DNA of 64,000 nucleotides from Streptomyces flavochromogenes (GCF_000717595.1 NZ_JNZO01000010.1:62001-126000), one strand, 5' to 3'; counted from the stretch's first letter, positions 17,307 through 26,200 are shown. Made by a program: numbers and translations. The notes: generated by a model not told the origin, from the letters alone.

Positions 17307-18044
17307 TCACCCGTTCACCCGGCCGGACATCAGACGGGTGAACGCCCTTGCGTCGACCACGGCGGCACCACCCGGGTCGTTGTTGAAGTACGCATGGACG
17401 TCCGCGCTCCGCGGCCACGTGTCCGCTATGCGGTCCGCCCAGCTGCGCAGGGCTGTCCGGCCGTATCGGGGGGCCGGCCTGGCCCGGCCCTCGTGGAAGC
17501 GCACGTACGCCCAGTCGGCTGTCCGCCACATCGGTGTGACGGGGCGCGAGCCCCGGTCGGCCCAGCAAAGGGCCGCGCCGCGGCCCACGAGCACCGTGCG
17601 CACCTCATCGGTCCACCAGGACGGATGGCGCGGTTCGACGGCGACGCGCGTGCCGACGGGGAAGCAGGCGAGGCAGGCGTCCAGTGCGGCCGCATCGGCC
17701 CGCAGCGTCGGCGGCAGCTGGAGGAGGACAGGACCCAGCCGGTCGCCCAGGAAGGCGGCATGGGTCATGAGGCGTTGCACCGGCTCCGCCGGCTCGCGCA
17801 GACGCTTGACGTGGGTCAGGAAGCGGCTCGCCTTGACGGCCATGACGAAGCCTGGCGGGGTTCGGGTTCGCCACCGGGTGAAGGTCTCGGGCGTGGGCAG
17901 CCGATAGAAGGCGTTGTTGACCTCCACCGTGGGAAAGTGCTGCGTGTACTCCTCCAGCCACAGCCGTTGCGGCCGGTCCGGCGGGTAGAGGACGCCCGAC
18001 CAGTCTCGGTACTGCCATCCCGAGGTGCCGACGAAGAGGGCCAT
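17307..18044 (-). CDS. DUF72 domain-containing protein
   Basis: The 245-residue protein matches DUF72, a TIM-barrel-like family. The GTSGWQYRDWSGVLYPP start is diagnostic. EVNNAFYRLPTPETFTRWRTRTPPGF, VLLQLPPTL, AVEPRHPSWW and AYVRFHEGR follow in family order, and the end AYFNNDPGGAAVVDA contains the usual NND-x2-G-x-A pattern. The family's enzymatic role is unproven. ATG 18044 is the first start preceding the conserved beginning. Confidence 0.93.
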   Translation of the reverse strand: MALFVGTSGWQYRDWSGVLYPPDRPQRLWLEEYTQHFPTVEVNNAFYRLPTPETFTRWRTRTPPGFVMAVKASRFLTHVKRLREPAEPVQRLMTHAAFLGDRLGPVLLQLPPTLRADAAALDACLACFPVGTRVAVEPRHPSWWTDEVRTVLVGRGAALCWADRGSRPVTPMWRTADWAYVRFHEGRARPAPRYGRTALRSWADRIADTWPRSADVHAYFNNDPGGAAVVDARAFTRLMSGRVNG

Positions 18045-18708
18045 ACGGGGCGACTGCCCTGGCCGGCCCGGCCGTACCCCCGTCCATGGCCGGGCACGCC
18101 GAAAGAGCAGGAGTCGCGACCCGGCAGGGCGTCCGGGTGCGTCGAGGGCCCGCTGTCGCGCAGGTCCTGCCACGATCCTGCCACGTCGGTCCCGAGACGG
18201 GTCCCTGCCACGTCCAGCGGCCCCGCCGCCACAGCGCGTGAGGGTCCCGATGCCCGGGCTCCAGGAGGTTCGCCACGGTCCGTCGGCGTCGCCCTTGTGC
18301 GGCCGCTGGGGCCGATGGGGCCGCGGCGGATGCCGTCGGTGGGTTCGGCGAGGCAGGCGCCCTGCGGCAGCCGGACCGCAGCGGGTGATGTCCTGTCCGG
18401 TCGCAGAGGGAGGCTGTGAGCGGCCAAGTGCCGGGTCCCCGCCGCGTGCGCGTCAAAGGCCCGTCGCGTCGGTGACGCCGGGGTGGGACGGCCTTCACCC
18501 CACTGGACTGCCGTCCGCATCGCCGGGAGGCCGTCTGCCGCCGGCCGGAGGGCCGGGACTCGGCGCGTGTCGGCCCGCATGCGGCGACGACGCGTCGTCG
18601 CCGGCGGGCCCGCGGGCTGCGCCGAGTCGCGGAGCGGCCGCAGAATGGATGCCGGCACGTGCCCGACGGGAAAGGCGGGGGCGGCGAGGTGGCGTGAGAG
18701 GAACGGCA
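18045..18708. other. Intergenic, no gene recognised
   Basis: This 664-bp region lies between the divergent DUF72 and ATP-grasp genes. ORFs up to 350 residues cross it on both strands but have the arginine/proline/alanine composition of shadow frames. It should hold two promoters; no clear operator was found. Confidence 0.4.
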
Positions 18709-19989
18709 GTGAACGAGCCGGATGCGGGCCCCCTGCTGGTGTTCGCCAACATCCTCTCGGACTTGGCCGTGGACCTGGCGGAAGGCCGGGTACTGGCGCA
18801 GTGGGCCCAGCAGGCGCCGCGCGAGGCGTGGCTGTTGCGGGGCGGCGACGCACTGGTGACCCCACGATCGCTGAGCGGTGAGTTCCGGCGGTATGTGAGC
18901 GAGTTGACGGGGGTGCCCTGCGAGCAGACGGCGATCATCGAGGTGCCGCCGGCCGGGGCCGTCCCCCTTGCCCAGGCGGTCCGTGAGGCCGGGCTGGTGG
19001 ATCGGGTCGCCGCCCACGTGCGTCAGGCGGGTACGGCGTTGCTGCCGACCGCCCTCGACGCATCCACCGTGGCGTTCGCGCGTGATCTCGGGTTGGCCGT
19101 CCACCCGTACGGGACGGTCGACGAAGCGGCCGCTGCCCTACCGGTGACGATGCTGTTGAACACCAAGGCCGGATTCCGCCGAGCGGCCGAGCGACTGGGC
19201 ATGCGACTGCCGGCGGGACGGGTGTGTCGACGACCGGAAGTCGAAGGTGTCGTACGGCAGCTTCTGGCGCAGTACGAGCAGGTGGTGGTCAAGCCGGACC
19301 GCTCGGCAGGGGGCCATGGGATGCGCTTCCTCTCACGGAAAGACGTAGGAGGATCGCGCCTGGTGCTGGATGAGGTCGGCGGCCCGCAGGGCACGTGGGT
19401 GGTGGAGGAGCACGTGGCCGCGGTCGCGTCGGTGAGCATCCAGATGGAGAACACGACCTCCGGGTCCCGAGCCCTGTTCAGCGGTGCGATGCACACGGAA
19501 CGGGGCTCCTTCACGGGGTACGTATCACCCCTGCCAACGTCGTGCGCGCCCGTGGCCGGCGAACTGGAGAAGTGGGGGCTGGAACTGGGCCGCCACCTGG
19601 CCGACCACGGCTACCTCGGCCCGTTCGGACTCGACGCGCTGGTCGACGCGGACGGAGTGCCGTACGCCGGTGAAAGCAACGTCCGCAGGACCGCCACCAC
19701 AACGCCCCACGCCATGGTCACCCGGCTCACGGCTGCCGCGTCCGGCACAGCCCGCCCGGCGTGGGCGGTGGCGAGGAGGAACAGCCGGGCGGCCTTCGGC
19801 CTGGCCGAAGCTCTCGACCGGCTGCGTTCCCACCGACTCGCGTTCGACCCGGAGCGAGGGGAGGGTGTGGTGTTCTACGCGGGTGCCCCGCCGGACGGCC
19901 GCTCATGGCGCTACGCGGTCGTCGCGGCACACGCCGACGGGGTGGGCGAGCGGGAACGACTGCTGGTGGAAGCCCTTGAACTCGTGTGA
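18709..19989 (+). CDS. ATP-grasp peptide ligase, PGM1-related
   Basis: The 426-residue protein has an N-terminal pre-ATP-grasp region (LLVFANILSDLAVDLAEGRVLAQWAQQAPREAWLL) and an ATP-grasp core: NTKAGFRRAAERLGMRLPAG, VVVKPDRSAGGHGM as the ATP-binding lysine and glycine loop, WVVEEHV, and GPFGLDALVDADG with the metal-binding AGESNVRRTATTTPH block. This layout matches peptide ligases related to PGM1 of pheganomycin biosynthesis, which join amino-acid units to peptides. The GTG at 18709 has GAGAGGAA upstream; GTG 18694 is an alternative. No precursor peptide or biosynthetic partner was seen nearby, so it looks like an orphan. Confidence 0.82.
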   Translation: MNEPDAGPLLVFANILSDLAVDLAEGRVLAQWAQQAPREAWLLRGGDALVTPRSLSGEFRRYVSELTGVPCEQTAIIEVPPAGAVPLAQAVREAGLVDRVAAHVRQAGTALLPTALDASTVAFARDLGLAVHPYGTVDEAAAALPVTMLLNTKAGFRRAAERLGMRLPAGRVCRRPEVEGVVRQLLAQYEQVVVKPDRSAGGHGMRFLSRKDVGGSRLVLDEVGGPQGTWVVEEHVAAVASVSIQMENTTSGSRALFSGAMHTERGSFTGYVSPLPTSCAPVAGELEKWGLELGRHLADHGYLGPFGLDALVDADGVPYAGESNVRRTATTTPHAMVTRLTAAASGTARPAWAVARRNSRAAFGLAEALDRLRSHRLAFDPERGEGVVFYAGAPPDGRSWRYAVVAAHADGVGERERLLVEALELV

Positions 19990-20125
19990 ACCGTCGCCCA
20001 GGCCCCCGTCCCGCTCGTTATCGGCCGAGTTGCACGGGCCCGGCGGCTCCGGCTTCGCCGGGAGGGTCCTGCGCACCGATTGGGCCCCTGATTGGCACGG
20101 ATGAGTTGATGGCAGACTGGCGGGT

Positions 20126-20929
20126 ATGGATATCCGCAGCAGGAACAACGTCACCGTCACCGGCCGTGCGGAGGGGCCGGTGCTCCTGTTGGCGCACGGG
20201 TTCGGCTGCGATCAGAACATGTGGCGTCTGGTCCTCCCCGCCTTGGCTGAGACATACCAGGTGGTGCTCTTCGACTACGTGGGCTCGGGCCGGGCGGACG
20301 CTGCGGCTTGGGACGAGCGGCGCTACAGCTCGCTGGAGGGCTACGCGCTGGATGTGCTGGAGGTCTGCGAGGAGTTGGACCTGCGGGATGTGGCCTTTGT
20401 GGGGCATTCGGTCAGCGCGATGGTCGGGGTGCTCGCCGCAGCGAAGGCGCCGCAGCGGTTCTCCCGTCTCGTGATGGTGGCCCCCTCTCCCCGCTACATC
20501 GACGATGAGGGGTACCGAGGCGGGTTCAGCGCGGACGACATCGACGAGCTGCTGGAGTTCCTGGAGTCGAACTACCTGGGCTGGTCGGCCGCCATGGCCC
20601 CGGTCATCATGGGTAACGAAGACCGGCCGGAGCTCGGCGAGGAGCTGACCGCCTCGTTCTGCGCGAGCGATCCGGACATGGCGCGGGTCTTCGCCCGTAC
20701 GACGTTCCTGTCCGACAGTCGCGAGGACCTGAAGACGGTCGCGGTGCCGACGCTGATTCTGGATTGTCAGCAGGACATGATCGCTCCTCCTCAGGTCGGC
20801 GCCTTCGTCCACGCCGCGATCCCCGGAAGCCGCTTGGTGACGCTGGAGGCGACCGGGCACTGCCCGCAGCTGAGCGCACCCGGGGCCACCGCCGCGGCGA
20901 TCACCAGCTTCCTCGGATCGACCGGATGA
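20126..20929 (+). CDS. rsbQ: RsbQ-like alpha/beta hydrolase
   Basis: The 267-residue hydrolase follows Bacillus RsbQ closely: LLLAHGFGCDQNMWRLVLPAL, VLFDYVGSGRAD, FVGHSVSAMVG as the nucleophile elbow, the YLGWSAAMAPVIMGN cap segment, LDCQQDMIAPPQVG with the acid, and EATGHCPQLS with the histidine. In Bacillus, RsbQ activates the PAS-containing phosphatase RsbP during energy stress. Here the stop overlaps the start of exactly such a PAS-PP2C phosphatase (ATGA), which strongly supports the same partnership. The small-molecule substrate is unknown. Confidence 0.93.
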   Translation: MDIRSRNNVTVTGRAEGPVLLLAHGFGCDQNMWRLVLPALAETYQVVLFDYVGSGRADAAAWDERRYSSLEGYALDVLEVCEELDLRDVAFVGHSVSAMVGVLAAAKAPQRFSRLVMVAPSPRYIDDEGYRGGFSADDIDELLEFLESNYLGWSAAMAPVIMGNEDRPELGEELTASFCASDPDMARVFARTTFLSDSREDLKTVAVPTLILDCQQDMIAPPQVGAFVHAAIPGSRLVTLEATGHCPQLSAPGATAAAITSFLGSTG

Positions 20930-22218
20930 TGTGCCGCACCGCGCAGAACCCGGACGCGGAGCCCGACTTGAATGCGGCGGACGCGGCGTTCACCTCCATG
21001 CTGGAGGACAGCGCCGAGGATCTGTACGAGCAGGCTCCGTGCGGGTATCTGTCGACGCTGATGGACGGCACCATCGCGAAGATCAACAGCACCCTGCTGG
21101 AGTGGCTGGGTCTGGAGCGGCCCCAGGTGGTGGGGCGGATGCGGTTCCCCGACCTGCTGACCGTGGGCGGCAAGCTGTACCACGAAACGCACTTCGCCCC
21201 GACACTGCAGATGGAGGGCGAGGCCAGCGGTGTCGCCCTGGACATCAAGATCGCAGGCGGACAGCGGATGCCGGTGCTGGTCACCTCAAGGGTGAAGACC
21301 GGCGAGAGCGGTGAGCCCATGCTCATCCGCACCACCGTCTTCGACGCCCGCGACCGCCGAGCGTACGAGAAAGAACTGCTGCGCAGCCGCCAAGCGGCCG
21401 AGGAAGCACGCCGACAGGCCGAAGCCGACCGTGACCGGCTCCAGGAAGCCCTCGCTGTCCTCCAGCAGAGCCTGCTGCCGGCCCAACTGCCCTGCATCCC
21501 GGGCCTGGAGGCCGCCGCCCACTACCACACGGCCTCCCCGGATCTGCTCGGCGGAGACTTCTACGACCTGTTCTCCCTCGAAACCGGCCGATGGGCGTTC
21601 TTCCTCGGCGACGTGTGCGGCAAAGGCCCCCAAGCCGCGGCCGTCACGTCCCTGACCCGCTACACCCTGCGCGCGGCCGCCCTGCACGACGCCGACCCGG
21701 TCACCGTGCTGACCACCCTGAACACCGTGCTGCACGAGCGGTACACCAGCGGCGACACCCGCTACTGCACCGCCATCTTCGGAACCCTGCACCCCGGCGA
21801 CGGCCACGTCGAGGTGCACCTGGCCTCCGGCGGACACCCCTCGGCACTGATCCAGCGGGCGGACGGCAGCGCCGACTACCTGCCCACCCCCGGCGGCATG
21901 CTCGTCGGCGTCCTGCCGAAGGTCCAGTTCACCGCCGCACGCACCCGGCTGTCCCCCGGCGACACCCTGCTCCTCTACACCGACGGCCTCACCGAAGCCC
22001 GCACGGGGCCCCATCGCGAGCTGTACGGCGAGGACGCCCTGCGCGCCTTCGCCGCCGGTCGGCCCCCGGCCGGCCCGCAGGCTCTCATCAGCGCCCTGAC
22101 CGGGCTGATCGCCGGATTCGGCGACGGACTCGACGACGACACCGCTCTGCTCGCCCTCGGCGTGCCCGCTCTGCTCCCCACCACCCTTCCCACCCGCGCG
22201 AGCGAAGACTTGAGATGA
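20926..22218 (+). CDS. PAS domain-PP2C (SpoIIE-type) serine phosphatase, RsbP-like
   Basis: The 430-residue protein has a PAS domain at about 35-140 (CGYLSTLMDGTIAKINSTLLEWLG), a predicted coiled coil at about 145-185 rich in Arg, Glu and Ala, and a SpoIIE-type PP2C domain at about 190-425. Metal-binding aspartates are visible in GGDFYDL, LGDVCGKG, LYTDGLTEAR and DDDTALLALG. RsbP-type enzymes dephosphorylate an anti-anti-sigma factor. It overlaps rsbQ upstream and the STAS gene downstream, both through ATGA, so the three are one translationally coupled operon. Confidence 0.93.
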   Translation: MMCRTAQNPDAEPDLNAADAAFTSMLEDSAEDLYEQAPCGYLSTLMDGTIAKINSTLLEWLGLERPQVVGRMRFPDLLTVGGKLYHETHFAPTLQMEGEASGVALDIKIAGGQRMPVLVTSRVKTGESGEPMLIRTTVFDARDRRAYEKELLRSRQAAEEARRQAEADRDRLQEALAVLQQSLLPAQLPCIPGLEAAAHYHTASPDLLGGDFYDLFSLETGRWAFFLGDVCGKGPQAAAVTSLTRYTLRAAALHDADPVTVLTTLNTVLHERYTSGDTRYCTAIFGTLHPGDGHVEVHLASGGHPSALIQRADGSADYLPTPGGMLVGVLPKVQFTAARTRLSPGDTLLLYTDGLTEARTGPHRELYGEDALRAFAAGRPPAGPQALISALTGLIAGFGDGLDDDTALLALGVPALLPTTLPTRASEDLR

Positions 22219-22568
22219 GCCCGCTGACGATCACCGCCCGCGAGGCGGCCACCGGTCCGGTACTGGAGATCACCGGGGACCTCGACCACACGACGGCACC
22301 CCAACTCCGCAAGGCCATGGACCACTTGCCCCTTGCCGCCGGGCAGCTGCTGGTCCTGGACCTCGGCGGCCTGGAATTCTGCGACTCCAGCGGCATCACT
22401 GCTCTGCTGGCCACCCGGAACCTGGCCATCGAACAGAGTGGCGACATCGCCCTCGCCGCAGTTCCCGCCAACACCGCCCGCATCCTGGCCCTCGTCGGCC
22501 TGGACCGGGTCTTCACCATCCACCCGGACACCTCGACGGCCACCGCCCCCCGTTGCGCGACGTCCTGA
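22215..22568 (+). CDS. STAS-domain anti-anti-sigma factor
   Basis: The 117-residue STAS protein begins MSPLTITAREAATGPVLEI. The phospho-acceptor site is in LEFCDSSGITALL, where serine lies in the conserved D-S-S-G motif, followed by the usual LALVGLDRVFTIHPD end. When dephosphorylated, such proteins bind an anti-sigma factor and free its sigma factor. It is the obvious substrate of the overlapping PP2C phosphatase. No anti-sigma kinase or sigma factor is in this operon, so those partners must be encoded elsewhere. Confidence 0.92.
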   Translation: MSPLTITAREAATGPVLEITGDLDHTTAPQLRKAMDHLPLAAGQLLVLDLGGLEFCDSSGITALLATRNLAIEQSGDIALAAVPANTARILALVGLDRVFTIHPDTSTATAPRCATS

Positions 22569-23031
22569 TCCAGCCCAGGAGAGGACGTCAGCCACGGGTC
22601 CGGGCGTGCCCCGGTTCGATCCGCGCGGCTGCGGCGCGCCGACGTGGGTGCGGCCCGAGGTGTCGCTCCCAGCAGCACGCGGGGAGCCGGCGGGTCGCGA
22701 AGACGATCTTCTCAGCCCGCCCGACGTCCAGCATGACCGCGGAGGACTCACGGACGACGGCTGCTCGGCACACCGGCGGTGCGACACGGGCCGCGAGATC
22801 TCGCGGACCTCCCACCCACGCCCGCCGGGTGAAACTACGTATGCGATTACGTAGTTCTACTGGCGCCTGCGGAAGGCGGCGTTGGAAGACTCGCCCCATG
22901 AGCTTCCTGACACAGCAGTGGTGTCACGCCGGGGAGCTTGCCGCCTCCTTGGGCCACCTTCGCCGGCGGTCCGACGGGTAGCGAACGCCGTCTGGTCGGT
23001 AGAGCCCAGCTGAGCATTGGAGAGTCTTCCG
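22569..23031. other. Intergenic region with a 9-bp inverted repeat
   Basis: No gene is evident in this 463-bp stretch after the STAS gene. It contains a perfect palindrome, AACTACGTA-TGCGAT-TACGTAGTT, at 22833-22856, about 175 bases before the small membrane protein gene. The repeat fits a dimeric regulator site. No regulator gene is adjacent. Confidence 0.5.
22833..22856. promoter_or_regulatory. Perfect inverted repeat AACTACGTA-N6-TACGTAGTT
   Basis: Nine-base arms are exact complements around a 6-base spacer. Its AT-rich core stands out from the surrounding GC-rich DNA. It probably serves a dimeric DNA-binding protein, but which one is unknown. Confidence 0.55.
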
Positions 23032-23217
23032 TTGGTTTCCAAGATTCGTGTCCTTCTGGGCATGCTCTTGCTCCTGGCGCTGGCCATCGGCGCCATCGCC
23101 CTGCTCGCGTCCGCGAAAGCCGGTGCCGTCTGGTTCACGATCGTTCCTCTCGGCATCCTCTTCATCGGCGCGTCCGTCATGCAGTCGCTCGGCTGGTTCG
23201 TCAAAAAGGGCCGGTGA
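23032..23217 (+). CDS. Small two-helix membrane protein (61 aa)
   Basis: The protein begins VSKIRVLLGMLLLLALAIGAIALLA and has two hydrophobic helices (about 5-24 and 31-52) and a short basic tail, FVKKGR. The TTG at 23032 is chosen because GGAGAG lies 7 bases upstream. A TTG at 23017 is the alternative. Neither flanking gene indicates a role, and the family is not recognised. Confidence 0.6.
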   Translation: MVSKIRVLLGMLLLLALAIGAIALLASAKAGAVWFTIVPLGILFIGASVMQSLGWFVKKGR

Positions 23218-23348
23218 CTGCCTTGGCGGCTCGCAGGCCGAGGTGAATGGTCACCGAGTGGATGACCAGCGGGTCCGCTCGCGGCAGTCGCCCTCGCCCC
23301 TCGCTGTCAGCAGACCCCACCGTGAGCCGCCATCTCGCCCGAGGCGAG

Positions 23349-24224
23349 TCACACCGGGGTCGGCAGGTCCATGAGCGCGAGTTTGGCCGGGTCGATCACA
23401 GCGGTGATCGCGGTGATGCGGCCGCAGGCGACGGTGAAGGCGAGGAGGGAGAGCGGCGCGCCGTCTTCGCTCCAGGAGACGACACCGGGGTGGCCGTTGA
23501 CAGTCACCGCATGCCCTCGTGCCGCGCTGCCGGCCACTTGCGCGCGGGTGGCGACTTCAGTGGCTCCGAGCGTGACGAACGGGCCGTTCGGGGTGTGCAC
23601 GGTGAACTTCACTTCGGGGTGGAGAACCTGCAGCAACTCCTCGAACCGCCCGTCGCGGGCCGCGCCCAGGAAGGCATGAACCACCTCGCGCTGTCGCCGT
23701 CCGTCGCATTCCGGCAGCTGGGCGGCTTGTACTTTCCTGCGGGCGCGGCTGGTGAGCATTTTGGTCGAGTCGGCGGACTTCCCGAGAATCGTGCCGATCT
23801 CCGCGAAGGGCACGGCGAACACGTCGTGCAGCACGAACGCCAGTCGCTCGTCCGGGCGCAGCGAATCGAGGACCGTCAGGAGCGCGAGGCCGACGGAGTC
23901 CCCGAGTAGCACGAGTTCTTCCGGAGCGGGAGCATCGTCCAGCGTCACGGTGAATGCGGTCAGTTCGTCGTCCAAGGAGACCTCTCGCCGGGTCCGGCCT
24001 GACCGCAGGGCATCGAGGCTGATACGGCCGACCACGGTGGTCAGCCAGCCACCGAGGTTGTGGATGGTGTCGGTGTCCTGGCGGGAGAGGCGCAGCCACG
24101 CTTCTTGGACCACGTCCTCCGCGTCGGCCTGTGATCCGAGCACGCGGTGGGCGACGGCTCGGAGCCGGTCGCGGTGGGACTCGAAGGCATCGGCGATCGG
24201 GTCCGTGGGATGGGGGCCGGGCAT
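23349..24224 (-). CDS. ECF sigma factor of the ECF41/SigJ type with SnoaL-like C-terminus
   Basis: The 291-residue protein has sigma region 2 at about 8-75 (RLRAVAHRVLGSQADAEDVVQEAWLRL), region 4 at about 108-160 (LTVLDSLRPDERLAFVLHDVFAVPFAEIGTILGKS), and a SnoaL/NTF2-like extension from about 180 to the end. This arrangement defines ECF41, where the extension takes the place of an anti-sigma factor. ATG 24224 has GGGAGGT 6 bases upstream. The divergent neighbour is an AhpD/CMD-fold protein, the conserved ECF41 target, so the sigma factor probably drives that gene. Confidence 0.93.
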   Translation of the reverse strand: MPGPHPTDPIADAFESHRDRLRAVAHRVLGSQADAEDVVQEAWLRLSRQDTDTIHNLGGWLTTVVGRISLDALRSGRTRREVSLDDELTAFTVTLDDAPAPEELVLLGDSVGLALLTVLDSLRPDERLAFVLHDVFAVPFAEIGTILGKSADSTKMLTSRARRKVQAAQLPECDGRRQREVVHAFLGAARDGRFEELLQVLHPEVKFTVHTPNGPFVTLGATEVATRAQVAGSAARGHAVTVNGHPGVVSWSEDGAPLSLLAFTVACGRITAITAVIDPAKLALMDLPTPV

Positions 24225-24309
24225 GGTGTTACCTCCCTGAAAGCTGCTTCGTCATAGGGGTGACGGGCGCAAGCCTCGCAACGTAACCCGATGATGGAGA
24301 GCACTTCAC

Positions 24310-24768
24310 ATGGAGAACCGACTCAAGAACAAGAACACGAACAACCCCGATGTGTGGAGGGCGATCCAGCACCTCCAGAAGGCGATCGCCGCTGGAGGCG
24401 CCGACCCGAGGCTGCTGGCGCTGGTCCACCTGCGCGTCAGCCAGATCAACAGCTGCTCGGCCTGCGTCTACGCCGGCGTCGCCGGCGGGAAGAGGGCCGG
24501 TGACACCGATGAGCGGCTGCACAGCGTGGCGGCGTGGCGCGAGGCGCCGTTCTACACGGACGCGGAGCGTGCGGCACTGGCCCTGGCCGAGGCCGCCACC
24601 CGGCTGCAGGACGGCGCCGAGGGCGTCACCGACGCGATCTGGGAAGAGGCCAACGCCCATTTCACCGAGGAGGAGATCGGCGCGATCAACCTGGAGATCG
24701 CGCTGACCAACTTCTTCAACCGGATCAACCGCACCATCAAGGAACCGGCCGGCCAGACCTGGGGCTGA
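24310..24768 (+). CDS. AhpD/carboxymuconolactone decarboxylase-fold protein (ECF41 target)
   Basis: The 152-residue protein has the AhpD-like redox motif SCSACVYAG (C-x2-C) near residues 54-62 after VHLRVSQIN, as in the alkylhydroperoxidase AhpD core. The C-terminal GAINLEIALTNFFNRINRT block is also characteristic. Such proteins act as peroxidases or reductases; the electron donor and substrate are unknown. It is divergent from the ECF41 sigma gene with 85 bp between them, where CGTCA-N6-TGACG (24250-24265) occurs. Regulation by that sigma factor is expected from conserved context, not shown. Confidence 0.92.
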   Translation: MENRLKNKNTNNPDVWRAIQHLQKAIAAGGADPRLLALVHLRVSQINSCSACVYAGVAGGKRAGDTDERLHSVAAWREAPFYTDAERAALALAEAATRLQDGAEGVTDAIWEEANAHFTEEEIGAINLEIALTNFFNRINRTIKEPAGQTWG

Positions 24769-25188
24769 ACCCGACGGCTCATACCCACTGATGGGGCAGT
24801 GGCGACTGAGCGCCCAGCGGTCGCGGAATTCGGATCCGGTTCAGGACCTCGATCATCTGCGGGGCGTGACCGCGGCGGTCGCTCCACCGGCCTCCCCGAC
24901 CGCCTGACGGCGGCAGACGCGGCTCCAGAAGCGATCACTCGCGATGCGTCAGATCCCCCGGCCCATGCCGAAAGAACGAGCAACCGGCCCTGTCCTGCGG
25001 ATCACGTGACTTTCATGCTGCCGTGATGCGGGCTGCGGCGCCGAGGCTGTCGGCGTCCTTGCCGAGTGCTCCACGCAGTACGGAGATAAGTGCACCAGTG
25101 TCGACCCTTGGGTTCTTGATCCTGGTTGGACGAGGGAGACATCTGGGATGCTCCATCCGGGGCAATCCGCTGGGGGCAGGAGTGATTC
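24769..25188. other. Intergenic, no gene recognised
   Basis: About 420 bp between the AhpD-like gene and a small membrane protein gene. Short ORFs on both strands lack domain signals. Nothing structured was seen. Confidence 0.4.
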
Positions 25189-25419
25189 ATGGGTGACTGG
25201 CTGAGCTTGATCGGGGGAGGCGTCGTGGGCGTTGGCGCGACGGTCATCGCGCTCGACTACCGGAGCATCGGGCTGCGTGCGTATGACCTGATGGCGCGGC
25301 AGTCACCGGGTGGCGGGGTCGATCCAAGGTTTTCGCCCGACGTCATGAGAGTCATCGCCGGTGTGCTCGGTGTCGTCTTCCTCGCGGCAACGGGTGTGAG
25401 GGCGTTCGGGATGTCCTGA
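25189..25419 (+). CDS. Small membrane protein (76 aa)
   Basis: The protein has two hydrophobic stretches, IGGGVVGVGATVIALDY near the start and VMRVIAGVLGVVFLAATGV near the end, joined by a polar loop. ATG 25189 follows GGCAGGAG. It is the last gene before the region of insertion-sequence debris. No family or function is recognised. Confidence 0.6.
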   Translation: MGDWLSLIGGGVVGVGATVIALDYRSIGLRAYDLMARQSPGGGVDPRFSPDVMRVIAGVLGVVFLAATGVRAFGMS

Positions 25420-25459
25420 GTCCCTTCGGTAGCAGGCTCTTTGCCTGTGGCCGGACCAG

Positions 25460-25940
25460 GCGCCTGGCTCAGGACGCGTCGTCTCGGTCTCGTTCGATGG
25501 CGATGAGGCGGTTCTTGAGCCGTGGCTGTTGCCGGTGATCGGGACGACCTCGCAATGGTGGAGGCCAGGACCTCGTCGCCGAAGATCCGGCCCTACTCGC
25601 GCAAGGATCTGTTCGAGGTCAGGATGATCGAGCCCTTTTCGTAAGCTTGGAGATCACCTGGAAGACCAGGTTCGCCTCGACTCGTTCGAGGTGCTGGTCC
25701 CACTTCATCGACCACGAGGACGCGGGGGCGGAGATAGCTGGTGAGCTTGCTGATCAGCCGACTTTGAGATCGAGTAGCCGGCCTGGCGGGCCGAGACGGC
25801 CAGGGCGGCGACGGCGATGTGCGTCGTGCCGACCCCGGGCGGCCCGAGTAGAGGACGTTGGCCTTGTCCTCGACGAAGGAGAGGGTGGCAACGTACTCGA
25901 CCTTGCGCGTCGAGTTCGGGTTGGAAGGCCCGAAGGACCA
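25460..25940 (-). pseudogene. IstB-type ATPase, C-terminal relic (IS21 family)
   Basis: On the minus strand, IstB sequence is spread over several frames: AFQPELDA, then EYVATLSFVEDKANVLYSG, PPGVGTTHIAVAALAVSARQAGYSI (a degraded Walker A), YLRPRVLVVDEV (Walker B), and NLVFQVISK with YEKGSIILTSNRS. The order is that of IstB helper ATPases of IS21-family elements. Several frameshifts make it nonfunctional. The matching N-terminal part lies at 26800-27075, separated by inserted DNA. Confidence 0.75.
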
Positions 25941-26175
25941 GCGGGCCAACCGCAGGCGCCGAGGGAGCCGAGGAGGCCGGCCAGCGGGCTTCGACAAGGA
26001 GACATACAAGCGCCGCAAAGAGGTCGAGCGCACGATCAACCGGCTCAAGCACTTCCGCGCAGTAGCTACGCGCTACGACAAGCGTGCCTTCGTCTTCCAC
26101 GGCACTGTCACCGTGGCCTCCCCCCCCGCCTGTGGCTCAGCCCGTGAGCGGGCGGATAATACGGTGGCCGCCTGA
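25935..26175 (+). pseudogene. IS5-family transposase C-terminal fragment
   Basis: The plus strand encodes RRRGSRGGRPAGFDKETYK, RKEVERTINRLKHFRAVATR and YDKRAFVFHGTVTVA, the C-terminal DDE-domain block of IS5-family transposases with the catalytic-region glutamate in EVERTINRLK. Nothing upstream in this frame is transposase. It lies inside the split IS21 istB relic, next to the P-loop kinase gene. Confidence 0.8.
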
Positions 26176-26200
26176 TTCGCTTCCCTGTCACGATCTGGGG

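Noticed and set aside
18045..18708. Large ORFs on both strands between DUF72 and ATP-grasp genes
   Set aside because: Low-complexity composition and no recognisable domain; both neighbours have good starts outside.
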